A stretch of 20,633 bases of DNA from UBA5336 sp039198685 (GTDB lineage Bacteria > Pseudomonadota > Alphaproteobacteria > Caulobacterales > Hyphomonadaceae): contig JBCCTK010000047.1 in the NCBI GenBank assembly GCA_039198685.1, positions 1 through 20,633 on the forward strand, in the 5' to 3' direction. A program made the position numbers and the translations under genes. The notes beneath the pieces are model-generated. The model saw only the letters and a program-made list of their open reading frames with translations. It was not told where the DNA came from and made no database searches. Shown here one piece after another: positions 6,544 through 15,198 of this stretch; the first letter of the stretch is position 1, and each line of letters starts with the position of its first letter.

Positions 6544-7497
6544 TCACTTTCCAGAAGGGCCCCGCAGCGGCCTGAGCGTATTGATCCAGATATCGCGCAT
6601 CTCGTGCTCCGTGCGCGGCGCTACGGGTTTGGCTATCAGCCGTCGCAACTGGGCGACCGCGCGGCCCAAAATCCAGGCAATATTACACAGCACAGGACCT
6701 AAAACACCATGAGCATGCCGGAAGAACCTTGTTCTCGACGCATAATAATAGGCGGGCAGGCGCTTTTGCGCAGCCTGTAGGGTTTTGACAGGTCCGCTGC
6801 CCCCTCGAAAATGTACGGCAACCGCTTCATCTGCAAGGGTAATCCGCCAGCCCTTCTTGCGCGCACGAAGACAGTATTCGCAATCCTCGAAATACAGGAA
6901 ATACCCTTCATCCATGGGGCCTATATCTGACACCATCTCTGCCCGAAGCAGGACACAAGCGAAACTGACCCATTCAACGAGATCTTCGGTCACCGGCGGG
7001 GACAGAGCCACGATGTGTTTCTTCATGAGCGCCGTCAGCTGCGCAGTGGCCGCCCCCCGGATGAATTCGCTTTGCGGGCCGGGAAACCGGAACCGGCTGA
7101 TCTGTGTTGTACCATCCTCGGTTTCGATGCGCGGGGCAATTATTCCAGTGCCGGACTTCGCATCGGCAACGGAAAGCAGTTTTGCAAAAAAGCCAGGGCG
7201 AATGACGGCGTCAGAGTTCAGGACCAGAAAGTATTCAGCCTGCATCGCTGTGAAGACTTGGTTATGTCCGCCTGAGAAGCCTGAATTCGTTTTGGACCGG
7301 ATCAGGCAGACGGGACGGTCAGAGTTTTCCGACAACCAGCCTTCGATAGTTTCGACGGATCCGTCGCGCGACTGATTATCGAGGATGACCACCTGCCCAT
7401 CAATGCCCTCAAGATCAGAAAGGACAGAGGTCGCGCATGCAAGCGTCAGATCGGCGGTGCGATAATTGATTATGGAAACGACGACCTTGTATGTCAT
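6544..7497 (-). CDS. Glycosyltransferase family 2 (rhamnosyltransferase-like)
   Basis: The 317-residue enzyme begins VVVSIINYRTADL and contains VVILDNQSRDGS (36-47), TNSGFSGGHN (70-79), VLNSDAVI (92-99; NxD in place of DxD) and YFEDCEYCLRARKKGW (202-217). This N-N-S-x-D pattern is the hallmark of the WbbL/RfbF-like rhamnosyltransferase branch of GT2, so a deoxyhexose donor is plausible but not proven. The ATG overlaps the stop of the polymerase gene (ATGA at 7497-7494), and its own stop lies a few bases upstream of the sulfotransferase start. It probably acts on the lipid-linked intermediate in the cytoplasm. Confidence 0.87.
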   Translation of the reverse strand: MTYKVVVSIINYRTADLTLACATSVLSDLEGIDGQVVILDNQSRDGSVETIEGWLSENSDRPVCLIRSKTNSGFSGGHNQVFTAMQAEYFLVLNSDAVIRPGFFAKLLSVADAKSGTGIIAPRIETEDGTTQISRFRFPGPQSEFIRGAATAQLTALMKKHIVALSPPVTEDLVEWVSFACVLLRAEMVSDIGPMDEGYFLYFEDCEYCLRARKKGWRITLADEAVAVHFRGGSGPVKTLQAAQKRLPAYYYASRTRFFRHAHGVLGPVLCNIAWILGRAVAQLRRLIAKPVAPRTEHEMRDIWINTLRPLRGPSGK

Positions 7498-9017
7498 TTG
7501 ACAGATGGCTTCCTATCGGCCTGCGGGGGGCGCATATACGCTGGGCCTGCTTTACTGTCCTGCAGCCCTTTTTGCGTGGGTCTGTTGTAGGGTTCGATCA
7601 GGGGCATTTCAAAAGAACGCGCATAGACCGGTGCGGGTTTGGTCACGGTTTCGCGGGATCCGTCCGGTTGCGTGACGGCTTGGTCTGATTGCCCTGCTTC
7701 CACGCGCCCCCAAAGCGCACCCGCAATCAGAAAGGTCAGCGGCGTCAAACCGCTGTTCGGGACCAGATCGATCATGTTTCCAGCCAGGATGACGCACAGA
7801 ACCGACGTCTCGATATCGGCAGGATCCCGTCGTTGGCGCCAGAGCAGAAGAAAGATTGGACCGGTCAGCAAACCGTAAATCGCAACATAACGGACCCACC
7901 CCCCTTCCGAGATCGTGATGACCCAATGCCCGTCCGAGATGGTCACGTCATAGCCTGTAACCTCATCGAAAATCCGCCAGCGCCCCCACCCGCCCCAGCC
8001 AAAGAGTGGCCGCTCTTGGGCCTTGTCGAGCAAACGCTGTTCATGTTCCATACGAACCCGTAACGATTGGGCGCGTTCGGTGCTTATTCTGGCGAAGGCT
8101 TGTTCGACCCGGACAGGAGAGAACACGTCAGAGCCGCGTATGACCGGATAGGTCAGAAACGCGGCGCAAATGAGAGCTGCGACCGTGATCTGCATACGGC
8201 GCGACAGAAACAGCACGACTGGAAGCAACGCGACAGCGATCAGCAGAGCCCCCAGCGACTTGACCAGGACCAGCGTTGCGAAAAGCCAGACCACGGCAAA
8301 AATCAACAGACCGGCATGCCGTGCGCTGGCGCGCATCGCACCGACTGCGGCTAGCGTACACATTGCAAAAAACAGCCCCAAGAAAAGCCCGTGCTGAAGA
8401 AAAACAATCGGGCGCCAGCCACCGCCGCGTTTGTGCTGGATCCAGCTATGAGGAAAGTAGCCGTAGATCCACTGATTGAGCAGAGGAGACATACGCACTT
8501 CGAACAGCGCCAGGAACGAATACGCGATGCCGCCAAGCACGAGTGCGAATAAAAGGACGCGGCGACCTTTCTGGGTGAAAAACAGACTGCGCCCCAGGAT
8601 CAGCGGCAACACCATGACAAAAGAACTCAGAACGATGGAAAAGCCATCATAGGGACGCATCGCCGGTAAGACAGTCGGACCGTATCGTACCGCATCGGAA
8701 TTCGTCAGAACTGTCAGCGCAGTGCCGACCAGCAGCCCAAGCAACAAGATGTTCAAGACGGAGTGGTTCGGGACCAGCCCCAGGAAGGGGACAGACTTTT
8801 TCTTTTGAGGCAGCGCAAGAACGAGAAGCAACGCCGTCAGCGCGGGAACAGAGTACTTGTCGAGAGCCGGCAGCAACGGCAGATCGAAGACGGTACCGTG
8901 AGGCAAAAGAAGATAGCCGCCCAGAATGGTCGCGGTAACGGCGACAAGGATCGTATATTTCTGGAACAGGACCGTCGAGACGAAAGGCCAGGCAAATATC
9001 GCGACAAGCGGCGGCAT
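7494..9017 (-). CDS. Wzy/O-antigen-ligase-like polymerase
   Basis: The protein (507 residues from ATG 9017) has about 10-12 membrane spans. Its long periplasmic part includes RGGGWRPIVFLQHGLFLG (about 197-214) and ERPLFGWGGWGRWRIFD (335-351). The P-L-F-G-W-G motif is typical of the Wzy_C/O-antigen ligase superfamily, and KSLGALLIA (about 253-261) is a further family-like element. It would polymerise repeat units delivered by the flippase, or ligate glycan to an acceptor. A soluble Pro/Gln-rich tail of about 70 residues follows the last span. The frame opens at TTG 9053, but ATG 9017 has a purine-rich AGAGAGA ribosome site, so I chose it. It is the first gene of a five-gene minus-strand operon. 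Polymerase versus ligase is not resolved. Confidence 0.82.
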   Translation of the reverse strand: MPPLVAIFAWPFVSTVLFQKYTILVAVTATILGGYLLLPHGTVFDLPLLPALDKYSVPALTALLLVLALPQKKKSVPFLGLVPNHSVLNILLLGLLVGTALTVLTNSDAVRYGPTVLPAMRPYDGFSIVLSSFVMVLPLILGRSLFFTQKGRRVLLFALVLGGIAYSFLALFEVRMSPLLNQWIYGYFPHSWIQHKRGGGWRPIVFLQHGLFLGLFFAMCTLAAVGAMRASARHAGLLIFAVVWLFATLVLVKSLGALLIAVALLPVVLFLSRRMQITVAALICAAFLTYPVIRGSDVFSPVRVEQAFARISTERAQSLRVRMEHEQRLLDKAQERPLFGWGGWGRWRIFDEVTGYDVTISDGHWVITISEGGWVRYVAIYGLLTGPIFLLLWRQRRDPADIETSVLCVILAGNMIDLVPNSGLTPLTFLIAGALWGRVEAGQSDQAVTQPDGSRETVTKPAPVYARSFEMPLIEPYNRPTQKGLQDSKAGPAYMRPPQADRKPSVK

Positions 9018-9230
9018 GCGGATCTCTCTTGATACTAATGAATACAGCAACAACCTAATTGCCGTTAACTAGCATGTGATTGACCATTTCTCAATTTGCA
9101 TTGCAGGCCTCTCGGGCATCACATGAAGCGGACTCAACGGCGCTTGAAACCCTCTTTCCGCAACTGGGCAAAATAATGGCTGGACCCCAAAAATGGGATG
9201 TACAAAGGTGCTAGACGACCGAAGGTGAGT
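9018..9230. promoter_or_regulatory. Divergent promoter region between polymerase operon and GT4 gene
   Basis: This 213-bp gap separates two genes that start in opposite directions, so it must hold promoters for both. On the minus strand TTGAGA followed 17 bp later by TAGTTA is a weak candidate (in about 9064-9092). On the plus strand TTGAAA (9144-9149) precedes the AT-rich AAAATAAT, but the spacing is too long for confidence. I see no clear operator. Confidence 0.4.
9221..9225 (+). promoter_or_regulatory. Ribosome binding site fixing the GT4 start at 9231
   Basis: GAAGG followed by TGAGT and ATG at 9231 gives 5-nt spacing. It selects ATG 9231 over ATG 9198, which would add 11 residues of unlikely sequence (Lys/Arg-rich) and lacks a comparable site. 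Confidence 0.6.
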
Positions 9231-10400
9231 ATGAAACGCGTCTTTTTTGTTCAGAACGGCGATTTTGCCGAGGCATTTGCCGCCTTCGCCCGTGGCGAAG
9301 CGGAAACCTACCGCGATCAGAAAAGATCCGTCGATTACGTAAACAGGCTCGCTCTTGAGAATGAGGTCAGCACCCTGACCCTAGGCACGCAACGCCATGA
9401 AGTCGAATTGGCGCGCAACCTTTTTGCCTACGGTCTGCCCCGCGAAGACTGCGACAGGGCAGCCGTGAGACATCTGTTTAACCGGATCCGGCCGAGCCAT
9501 CTTGTCCTGCGCACCCCGCATCGCGTGTTTCTCCAGGAGGCAGCAAAACGCGACACCTTCGTGCTGCCCGTTTTCGCGGATCTGTTTTCTGGCCGGGGAT
9601 GCCGCGCGCGTTACAACCATTTGCGGCTGCGCCATGCCTTGTTGAACTGCAGTATCCCCTGCATCTCCAATCACAGTCTGAATGCATCCAATTCCGTTGT
9701 GTCCGCACTCGGTGTGAAGCCTGACCTCGTCGTGCCATGGGATTGGCGCCGCGTCCCGGTGGAGGATCACCCCAAACGCTGCGTCAAGGACAGGCAATCT
9801 CCGACATTGTTCTTCGCTGGGGCACTGCTGAAGGAGAAAGGCATTGGCGATTGTCTCTCGGCTGTAGCCCGGCTGCGGCGATCCGGGCTGGACTGGCGCT
9901 TTACAGTGGCGGGTCACGACGGGGACGACACGTGGAGACGGCGCGCCGACGCTCTTGGAATTTCCAATGCGGTCACCTTTCTGGGCAGGGTCCCCAACGC
10001 CCGCGTCCGACAGGAGATGCGGGCGCATGATTTCGTGATCGTGCCGTCGCACCACAGCTATCCCGAGGGCCTGCCAAATACGATCTACGAGGCACTTGCC
10101 TCTCGCTCGGTGCTGGTGATCTCGGATCACCCGGCATTCGCAGGGCGTCTGAAACCGGATCGCGACTGCTTAGTCTTCCTCGCCGGAGAAGAAGCCGCCT
10201 TGGCGGACTGTCTGACACGGGCCGCACAGACCCCCGCGCTGTATGAAAGGATATCAGAAAACGCCCGGGAGGCGCATGATAGTCTTTATGTCGGCATGGA
10301 GTGGACCGCGCTGATCGACCGTTTTCTGCAAGATCCCGGCGATGTGACCGGTTGGGTGAAGGCAAACGCCTTGTCGCGTCTCGAAAGATCCTCTGCCTGA
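9231..10400 (+). CDS. Glycosyltransferase family 4 (GT-B, group 1)
   Basis: From ATG 9231 the product is 389 residues. The N-terminal half is poorly conserved, but the C-terminal donor domain is clear: LFFAGALLKEKGIGD (193-207, the R/K-x-x-KG donor pocket), FTVAGHDGDD (225-234), VTFLGRVP (248-255) and SYPEGLPNTIYEALASR (276-292) with the EX7E pair at Glu279/Glu287. It is expected to be a retaining transferase acting on lipid-linked sugar in the cytoplasm. It stands alone on the plus strand, diverging from the polymerase operon and converging on the next GT2 gene, with a 22-bp gap between stops. Sugar specificity is unknown. Confidence 0.83.
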   Translation: MKRVFFVQNGDFAEAFAAFARGEAETYRDQKRSVDYVNRLALENEVSTLTLGTQRHEVELARNLFAYGLPREDCDRAAVRHLFNRIRPSHLVLRTPHRVFLQEAAKRDTFVLPVFADLFSGRGCRARYNHLRLRHALLNCSIPCISNHSLNASNSVVSALGVKPDLVVPWDWRRVPVEDHPKRCVKDRQSPTLFFAGALLKEKGIGDCLSAVARLRRSGLDWRFTVAGHDGDDTWRRRADALGISNAVTFLGRVPNARVRQEMRAHDFVIVPSHHSYPEGLPNTIYEALASRSVLVISDHPAFAGRLKPDRDCLVFLAGEEAALADCLTRAAQTPALYERISENAREAHDSLYVGMEWTALIDRFLQDPGDVTGWVKANALSRLERSSA

Positions 10401-10422
10401 CCCCAGATTCAGCGGACCAGTG

Positions 10423-11361
10423 TCAAGACGGGCTTTGGACGCGCTGCCGGGCTTCGATCTCGGCGATTGCGCGTTTCTTTCCCCTTGTCAGGGCCTTGAG
10501 CTGGTAGTTCCGGATGAAAGCCACCAATTCGGCGTCGTCGAGTCGGCGTGTGCCCCGCAACCAGGCGTCCACATAACCCGCAAGCATCATGACGCCCCCG
10601 ATGACCAGTGGCGGCTGGCGCATCTTGTTTATTGCGGATGCGATCATGTAGACCGGGTGAGTACCCATGAAATACTGTCCGAACCCGTGTCTGCGCCGCC
10701 CTTTCAGCACATTTTGCTGACTGGATCCCATCGCGCGCAGATGCTCGAAGCGCAATTCTATATCATCCCAGCTGACCGGGGTCCAGCCCAACTGACGCGC
10801 CTTGTGGCAATCTATGCCATCCCACATGACCTCGCGGACGAAGCCCCCAATGTCTTCGAAACAGGCCACTGAGTAGAACTTCGTCATGCCAAGCGACATC
10901 TCATCGCCGATCCCTTCGCTTTGCAAGACGCCCGCGGCATTGCGGAAGTAAGCCTTTCCCGAGCATGTCCCAAGGAGCGGATCGGCCTCCATCCGGTCGA
11001 CCAGGATTTCGAAATACCGAGGGGGCAGGTCGAGGTCGAGGTCGAGCTTGCAAAGATAATCGAAATCTCCCAGCGATATCGCGTCCAACCCGAAGTAAAA
11101 CGCCTCGATCACCCCGGGGCCCACAGCTCGGTGTCCGCGGTCGGGCTTGGACACGACCGAGATCCAGTCATGGGCGGCGGCGTATTCGGACAAGATCTGG
11201 GGGGTTTCGTCGGTCGAACCATCGTCCACGATCACCCAAAGCGCTGGTAAAAGCGTCTGGGCAATCATCGAGTCAAGGGTTCTGCGCATGAAGTCGGCCT
11301 CATTGCGGCAGGGCGATATCACGACATATCTGCGTGCGTCTTTTGCATTCTGGATCGACAT
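10423..11361 (-). CDS. Glycosyltransferase family 2
   Basis: The 312-residue GT-A enzyme has VVISPCRNEADFM (13-25), VIVDDGSTDET (43-53), the metal-binding region YLCKLDLDLDLPP (102-114) and MWDGIDCHKARQLGW (179-193). It resembles the cytoplasmic GT2 enzymes often seen in alphaproteobacterial exopolysaccharide loci. A weakly hydrophobic patch (251-266) may contact the membrane. An AAGG element about 9 bp before ATG 11361 could be the ribosome site. It lies 100 bp downstream of the acyltransferase gene in the same direction, so the two may share a transcript. Donor and linkage are not predictable. Confidence 0.86.
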   Translation of the reverse strand: MSIQNAKDARRYVVISPCRNEADFMRRTLDSMIAQTLLPALWVIVDDGSTDETPQILSEYAAAHDWISVVSKPDRGHRAVGPGVIEAFYFGLDAISLGDFDYLCKLDLDLDLPPRYFEILVDRMEADPLLGTCSGKAYFRNAAGVLQSEGIGDEMSLGMTKFYSVACFEDIGGFVREVMWDGIDCHKARQLGWTPVSWDDIELRFEHLRAMGSSQQNVLKGRRRHGFGQYFMGTHPVYMIASAINKMRQPPLVIGGVMMLAGYVDAWLRGTRRLDDAELVAFIRNYQLKALTRGKKRAIAEIEARQRVQSPS

Positions 11362-11461
11362 GTTGGTTGCCTTGCTGCTTTCTCAGAGCTTCCGTGGCAT
11401 CTTGCATCTTGTGTCTAGCCCCACCGGGCTAAGATACACAACGCACCATCCAAAACTACGT

Positions 11462-12601
11462 TTACGTTCCCCGGGTGGATCGGGTTGGATCCGGGGTGGC
11501 GCGGGGGCGGGGCCTGAAACGTCGAAAATAAGCCTCGAGCGTTCGGAAGCTGATGTCTGCTAAAACGCATGAAACCGCAGTGTATCCGAATAGCAAAACC
11601 CACGGTCCGAAAACGCCGATCGCCGCAAGGGCCCTGTTTGTGATGTCCAGCGCCAGAAGGTGATAAAGGTATATGCCATAGCTGATCACCCCCACTCGCG
11701 TGACCAGAGTTTGAGTCAGCAATGGGGTGAACAGGTTGCGTTCCCTAACCACGAGGGTCGCCAGCACGAAGGTCATGAGAGTGTGAACCACGAAATTGGG
11801 CACACCCCTGAGATCATGCGGCAGAAGTTCCATGGCCACGATAAGAGCGGCGACCCCGAGGACGGGCGCGAACCAATGCGACGTGACGGCCCAGAGTTTC
11901 TCGAAAACAGCCTTGTCGTGCAAAAAGACAGCCAATAACGACCCCATCAAAATTGGAGCATAAGTTGAATTTGGCATTTTGAGCAGAAGGGGGCCCGCCG
12001 GGATCGGATTGGGTCCGGGAAAGCCCGGGATCATAATCAGAACGTTGCCCGCAATCAGAACGCAAAGTATGGGGACGATCCACCGTGGCGGCAGAAGCAT
12101 AAGCAGCAGAGGCCATATAAGATAGTACTGTTCCTCGACCGCAAGCGACCATGTCGGACTAAGCGTGGGAATATCATCGACAATGAAATTGGACAGAAAG
12201 AGATAATAATAGGGCAGGATGTCGATGTACTGCCGCTCGCCCTTGAGGACGATATAGTAGGCGGCCACACAAGATATGACGAAAAAATAGACCGGGATGA
12301 TCCGGACAGCGCGGCGGATGTAGAAGTCACGCAATGAAAACGACCCATCGCGCACGGCTTCCCGCAAAAGCAGTGTCGTGATCAGAAAGCCACTCAGAAC
12401 AAAAAAGAAATCGACGCCCAGAAAGCCCCGATCTTCGAGTTTCAGCCAGGGAATGTCGATGGGTGGGGCATGGTGCCAAAGCACCATGGAGATGCATATG
12501 AACCGAAGGCCGTCGAGGTTAGAAAAGAACCGGATCGATCGGTAGGCGCGATGGGCATCGGCGGGACTGACCTCACTGGCATAGCAAGCGTGCCCCGTCA
12601 T
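11462..12601 (-). CDS. Acyltransferase 3 (OafA/YrhL-like) membrane O-acyltransferase
   Basis: The 379-residue polytopic protein shows the family's ordered signatures: NLDGLRFICISMVLWHH with the conserved His43/His44, FLGVDFFFVLSGFLIT (60-75), RDFYIRRAVRIIPVYFF (91-107) and SPTWSLAVEEQYYLIWP (148-164), followed by more membrane spans. Such enzymes move acyl (usually acetyl) groups across the inner membrane onto sugar hydroxyls of O-antigen or exopolysaccharide. There is no SGNH extension, so it is the single-domain type. The start at ATG 12601 has only a weak ribosome site (TTAAGAC). It shares direction with the GT2 gene downstream. The acyl group and target sugar are inferred only at class level. 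Confidence 0.9.
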   Translation of the reverse strand: MTGHACYASEVSPADAHRAYRSIRFFSNLDGLRFICISMVLWHHAPPIDIPWLKLEDRGFLGVDFFFVLSGFLITTLLLREAVRDGSFSLRDFYIRRAVRIIPVYFFVISCVAAYYIVLKGERQYIDILPYYYLFLSNFIVDDIPTLSPTWSLAVEEQYYLIWPLLLMLLPPRWIVPILCVLIAGNVLIMIPGFPGPNPIPAGPLLLKMPNSTYAPILMGSLLAVFLHDKAVFEKLWAVTSHWFAPVLGVAALIVAMELLPHDLRGVPNFVVHTLMTFVLATLVVRERNLFTPLLTQTLVTRVGVISYGIYLYHLLALDITNRALAAIGVFGPWVLLFGYTAVSCVLADISFRTLEAYFRRFRPRPRATPDPTRSTRGT

Positions 12602-12937
12602 GTCTTAATGCTGCAGAAAGTGAACACCTGCGCTATGACCTCGCTGAACCCTTGCGACCCAAACCCGACCCAGAGGCGCAAAATCTCGCCCGCAATCGGG
12701 CGACACACCCTAACGATTGATAGTGGTGCCAACCGGATTGGGCAAGCCTATCACCTCGGCTCTCTGCTTCCCCTGCCTCGGATATGGCCCGCGGGGCCGC
12801 ACGCCTGCCTGTTTCATGAGCTGCGCGCCGGTTCTGGGCATTTCGATGGAACCTGGAACCGCAATGGGCTAGCACTCAATTCTGACATGTCGGATTTATC
12901 TGACCTCTATCCACGGCATCATAGATGAGAGGCCGAG
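12602..12937. other. Divergent intergenic region
   Basis: These 336 bases separate the acyltransferase (-) and GT4 (+) starts. No credible gene is visible: the longest open frames lack ribosome sites and family similarity. Promoters for both directions must lie here, but I find no convincing -35/-10 pair. GACATGTC at 12884-12891 is a short perfect palindrome about 45 bp upstream of the GT4 start and could be an operator half-site or chance. Confidence 0.4.
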
Positions 12938-14215
12938 ATGACGCCGCCCCCTCCCCTGCCCCGCATCGCCTATCTGACAGGCCGTTATCCAGAGGTTTCG
13001 CAAACCTTTATCCTGCGCGAGGTCGACGCACTGCGTGCACTGGGTGCAGACGTGCTGACCTGCTCAATCCGCCGCACACCGCCCGAACAGCATCCAGGCG
13101 CGGGCGAAAAGAAAGCGGCTTCAAGCACGTTTCATGTGCTTGAAGCCCTGCGCAATCCGGTCCGTTTCATCGGTGCGCAATTGGTTTACCTGCGCGCACC
13201 ACGCCGCTATTTCGGGGCATTGCGGCTGGCCTGGCAGACGCGGCCCGTCGGGTTGCGAGGCCTGCTTTATCAACTGATCTACTTTTTCGAGGCCACCGTC
13301 CTCGCCCGGTATCTCGAGACCCAAAAAATCGACCATCTGCACAACCACTTCATCGTCGGCAGTGCTACGGTATCCATGCTTGTCTCGCGCCTGACAGGCA
13401 TTCCATTCAGCTTCACGCTGCATGGTCCGGCCGATCTTTTCGAACCGCGTCGCTGGGCGCTGGATGTCAAGACCGAACGCGCCAGGTTCGTATCGACCAT
13501 CAGCCACTTCGCGCGTAGCCAGATCATGTATTTCAGCGCGCCTGAACACTGGCACAAGATCCACATCATCCACTGCGGAGTGCAGCCTGCCTTGTACGAT
13601 AGCCCGCAGGAAGCCGAGCTTCCGCCACGGCGCAAGGACGAAATCCGACTGCTTTTCGTGGGGCGCATCGCGCCGGTTAAGGGGCTGCGCATCCTTCTGG
13701 AGGCAATGCAGACCCTGATGCCAGACGTGCCAAACCTGCATCTTGTCCTGGTGGGCGACGGCCCCGACCGCTCGTTTCTGGAAGAGCTCGCAGCCCCTCT
13801 GGGCGACGCTGTCAGCTTTACCGGCTATCTGTCTCAGAACGACGTGGTGCATGCGATGCAGACGGCCGATATCTACGTTCTGCCAAGCTTTGCCGAGGGT
13901 GTACCGGTGGCCCTGATGGAGGCCTTTGCCAGCGGGAAACCCGTGATTGCCACACAGGTCGCCGGGGTCAGCGAACTGGTCGAAGACGGCAAAAGCGGAT
14001 TTCTAGTGCCGCCAGGCGATGTGGACTCGCTCGTGGCCCGCATCCATCAGCTATCCACCGATCCCGCCCGGCGCGCCCAGATGGGACAGCGTGGACAGGC
14101 CAAGGTCAGGGCCGAATTCGATATCGATGTCGAAGCTGCCCGCCTTTTGCACCTGTTCACGGGCCAGGCCGATGGCAGCCTGCGTCCCGATCCTTGGGTG
14201 CGGCCGCCCACCTGA
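12938..14215 (+). CDS. Glycosyltransferase family 4 (WcaL/colanic-acid-type)
   Basis: The 425-residue protein starts with PRIAYLTGRYPEVSQTFILR (8-27). That tyrosine-proline and S-x-T-F-I-x-x-E motif is characteristic of WcaL-type and related exopolysaccharide GT4 enzymes. HLHNHF (133-138), FTLHGPADLF (159-168), LLFVGRIAPVKGL (238-250), LVGDGPDRS (271-279) and FAEGVPVALMEAFASGKPVI (318-337; Glu320/Glu328 as EX7E) complete the GT-B fold. It probably adds a hexose to the repeat unit with retention of configuration. AGAGG lies just upstream of ATG 12938. It opens a plus-strand run continued by two methyltransferases, though the 196-bp gap after it may hold another promoter. Confidence 0.88.
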   Translation: MTPPPPLPRIAYLTGRYPEVSQTFILREVDALRALGADVLTCSIRRTPPEQHPGAGEKKAASSTFHVLEALRNPVRFIGAQLVYLRAPRRYFGALRLAWQTRPVGLRGLLYQLIYFFEATVLARYLETQKIDHLHNHFIVGSATVSMLVSRLTGIPFSFTLHGPADLFEPRRWALDVKTERARFVSTISHFARSQIMYFSAPEHWHKIHIIHCGVQPALYDSPQEAELPPRRKDEIRLLFVGRIAPVKGLRILLEAMQTLMPDVPNLHLVLVGDGPDRSFLEELAAPLGDAVSFTGYLSQNDVVHAMQTADIYVLPSFAEGVPVALMEAFASGKPVIATQVAGVSELVEDGKSGFLVPPGDVDSLVARIHQLSTDPARRAQMGQRGQAKVRAEFDIDVEAARLLHLFTGQADGSLRPDPWVRPPT

Positions 14216-14411
14216 AAGCAGACAGATACCGGCCCCATACTTCACCAACCATTCGAGGCGGCTGTTAGATATCAGGCACATAGACCCTTCTCCGGCGCCA
14301 AATCCGTCCAAAGGCATTCAGTTGAAGCTAAAACAGGGTATACGTCAGAATGACTTTGCTCATAGAAGCCATCGGAAGATTATTGCGATCTGACATTCAC
14401 AGGAGACTCTC

Positions 14412-15101
14412 ATGGCCATTATTCGGTGGTCGCGCCGCGTTTTCAGAACCCTACCGGATCCGATCCGTCACAACCGCTATATTCAAGCACTAAAGGATGC
14501 CATCATTGCCCGTCTGAGCCATGACGTAATTTACGACCAAGACTATTACAACCATGTCGAAACCTGGGCTGCAGAAAGCGCCCCGGCAATCGTGGATAGC
14601 ATAACACGCGACTTCGGGCCGAAATCGGTTGCTGATGTGGGATGCGGGACCGGCGCCATGCTAGAGCGCGTGTCTCGGGCAGGTCTTGTCACGAAGGGTT
14701 TCGAGTATTCCGATGATGGGATAAAGCGCTGCCGGCATCGCGGGCTGGACGTTCAGAAATTCGACATCGAGGCGGATACTTATAATGACGACACTCGTTT
14801 TGACGTGGTGATGAGCATGGAAGTGGCCGAACACCTGCCCGAAAGCATCGCCGACAATTACGTCCAACTCTTATGCGACCTTTCGGACACGGTCGTGATG
14901 ACCGCAGCCTCTCCTGGACAGATTGGAACCGACCACGTCAATCTGCAGCCGAAATCTTACTGGATCGAGAAAATGACCGCACGCGGTTACACTCACTTGC
15001 CGCAGTTGCAGCAGTCTTGGCAGGACAAATGGAAGGCTGCGGGGGTGACGCGCTTCTACTGGCAAAACCTGCTGCTATTTCAGAAAGGAAACTCTGCTTA
15101 A
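14412..15101 (+). CDS. Class I SAM-dependent methyltransferase (small, sugar/glycan type)
   Basis: The 229-residue protein carries SAM motif I VADVGCGTG (73-81), an acidic motif II region (KGFEYS, 95-100) and the post-II SMEVAEHLPE (135-144). This E-H-L-P pattern is typical of Methyltransf_11/UbiG-like enzymes that methylate small or lipid-linked substrates. It starts behind a strong AGGAGA ribosome site (CACAGGAGACTCTCATG). Its place between a glycosyltransferase and another methyltransferase suggests O-methylation of a sugar in the repeat unit; that target is inferred. The upstream 196 bp contains no gene. Confidence 0.8.
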   Translation: MAIIRWSRRVFRTLPDPIRHNRYIQALKDAIIARLSHDVIYDQDYYNHVETWAAESAPAIVDSITRDFGPKSVADVGCGTGAMLERVSRAGLVTKGFEYSDDGIKRCRHRGLDVQKFDIEADTYNDDTRFDVVMSMEVAEHLPESIADNYVQLLCDLSDTVVMTAASPGQIGTDHVNLQPKSYWIEKMTARGYTHLPQLQQSWQDKWKAAGVTRFYWQNLLLFQKGNSA

Positions 15102-15198
15102 GGGCATAACCTGCGATATCGTCAGGTCGGATATGCCGAACATCCGTTCCTGGTCATCACAGCCCCCGTTTCCTTGAGGATTGAGGATCCAGAGGTAA

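Noticed and set aside
5960..6712. 250-residue plus-strand open frame
   Set aside because: It is the shadow of the sulfotransferase and GT2 genes, which have clear catalytic motifs on the other strand.
9381..10130. 249-residue minus-strand open frame
   Set aside because: It is antisense to the GT4 gene at 9231-10400, whose donor-site motifs are unambiguous.
12470..12928. 152-residue plus-strand open frame running through the divergent gap
   Set aside because: It begins inside the acyltransferase on the opposite strand and has no ribosome site or family signal in the intergenic portion.
13121..13852. 243-residue minus-strand open frame
   Set aside because: It is antisense to the WcaL-like GT4 gene and shows no recognisable domain.
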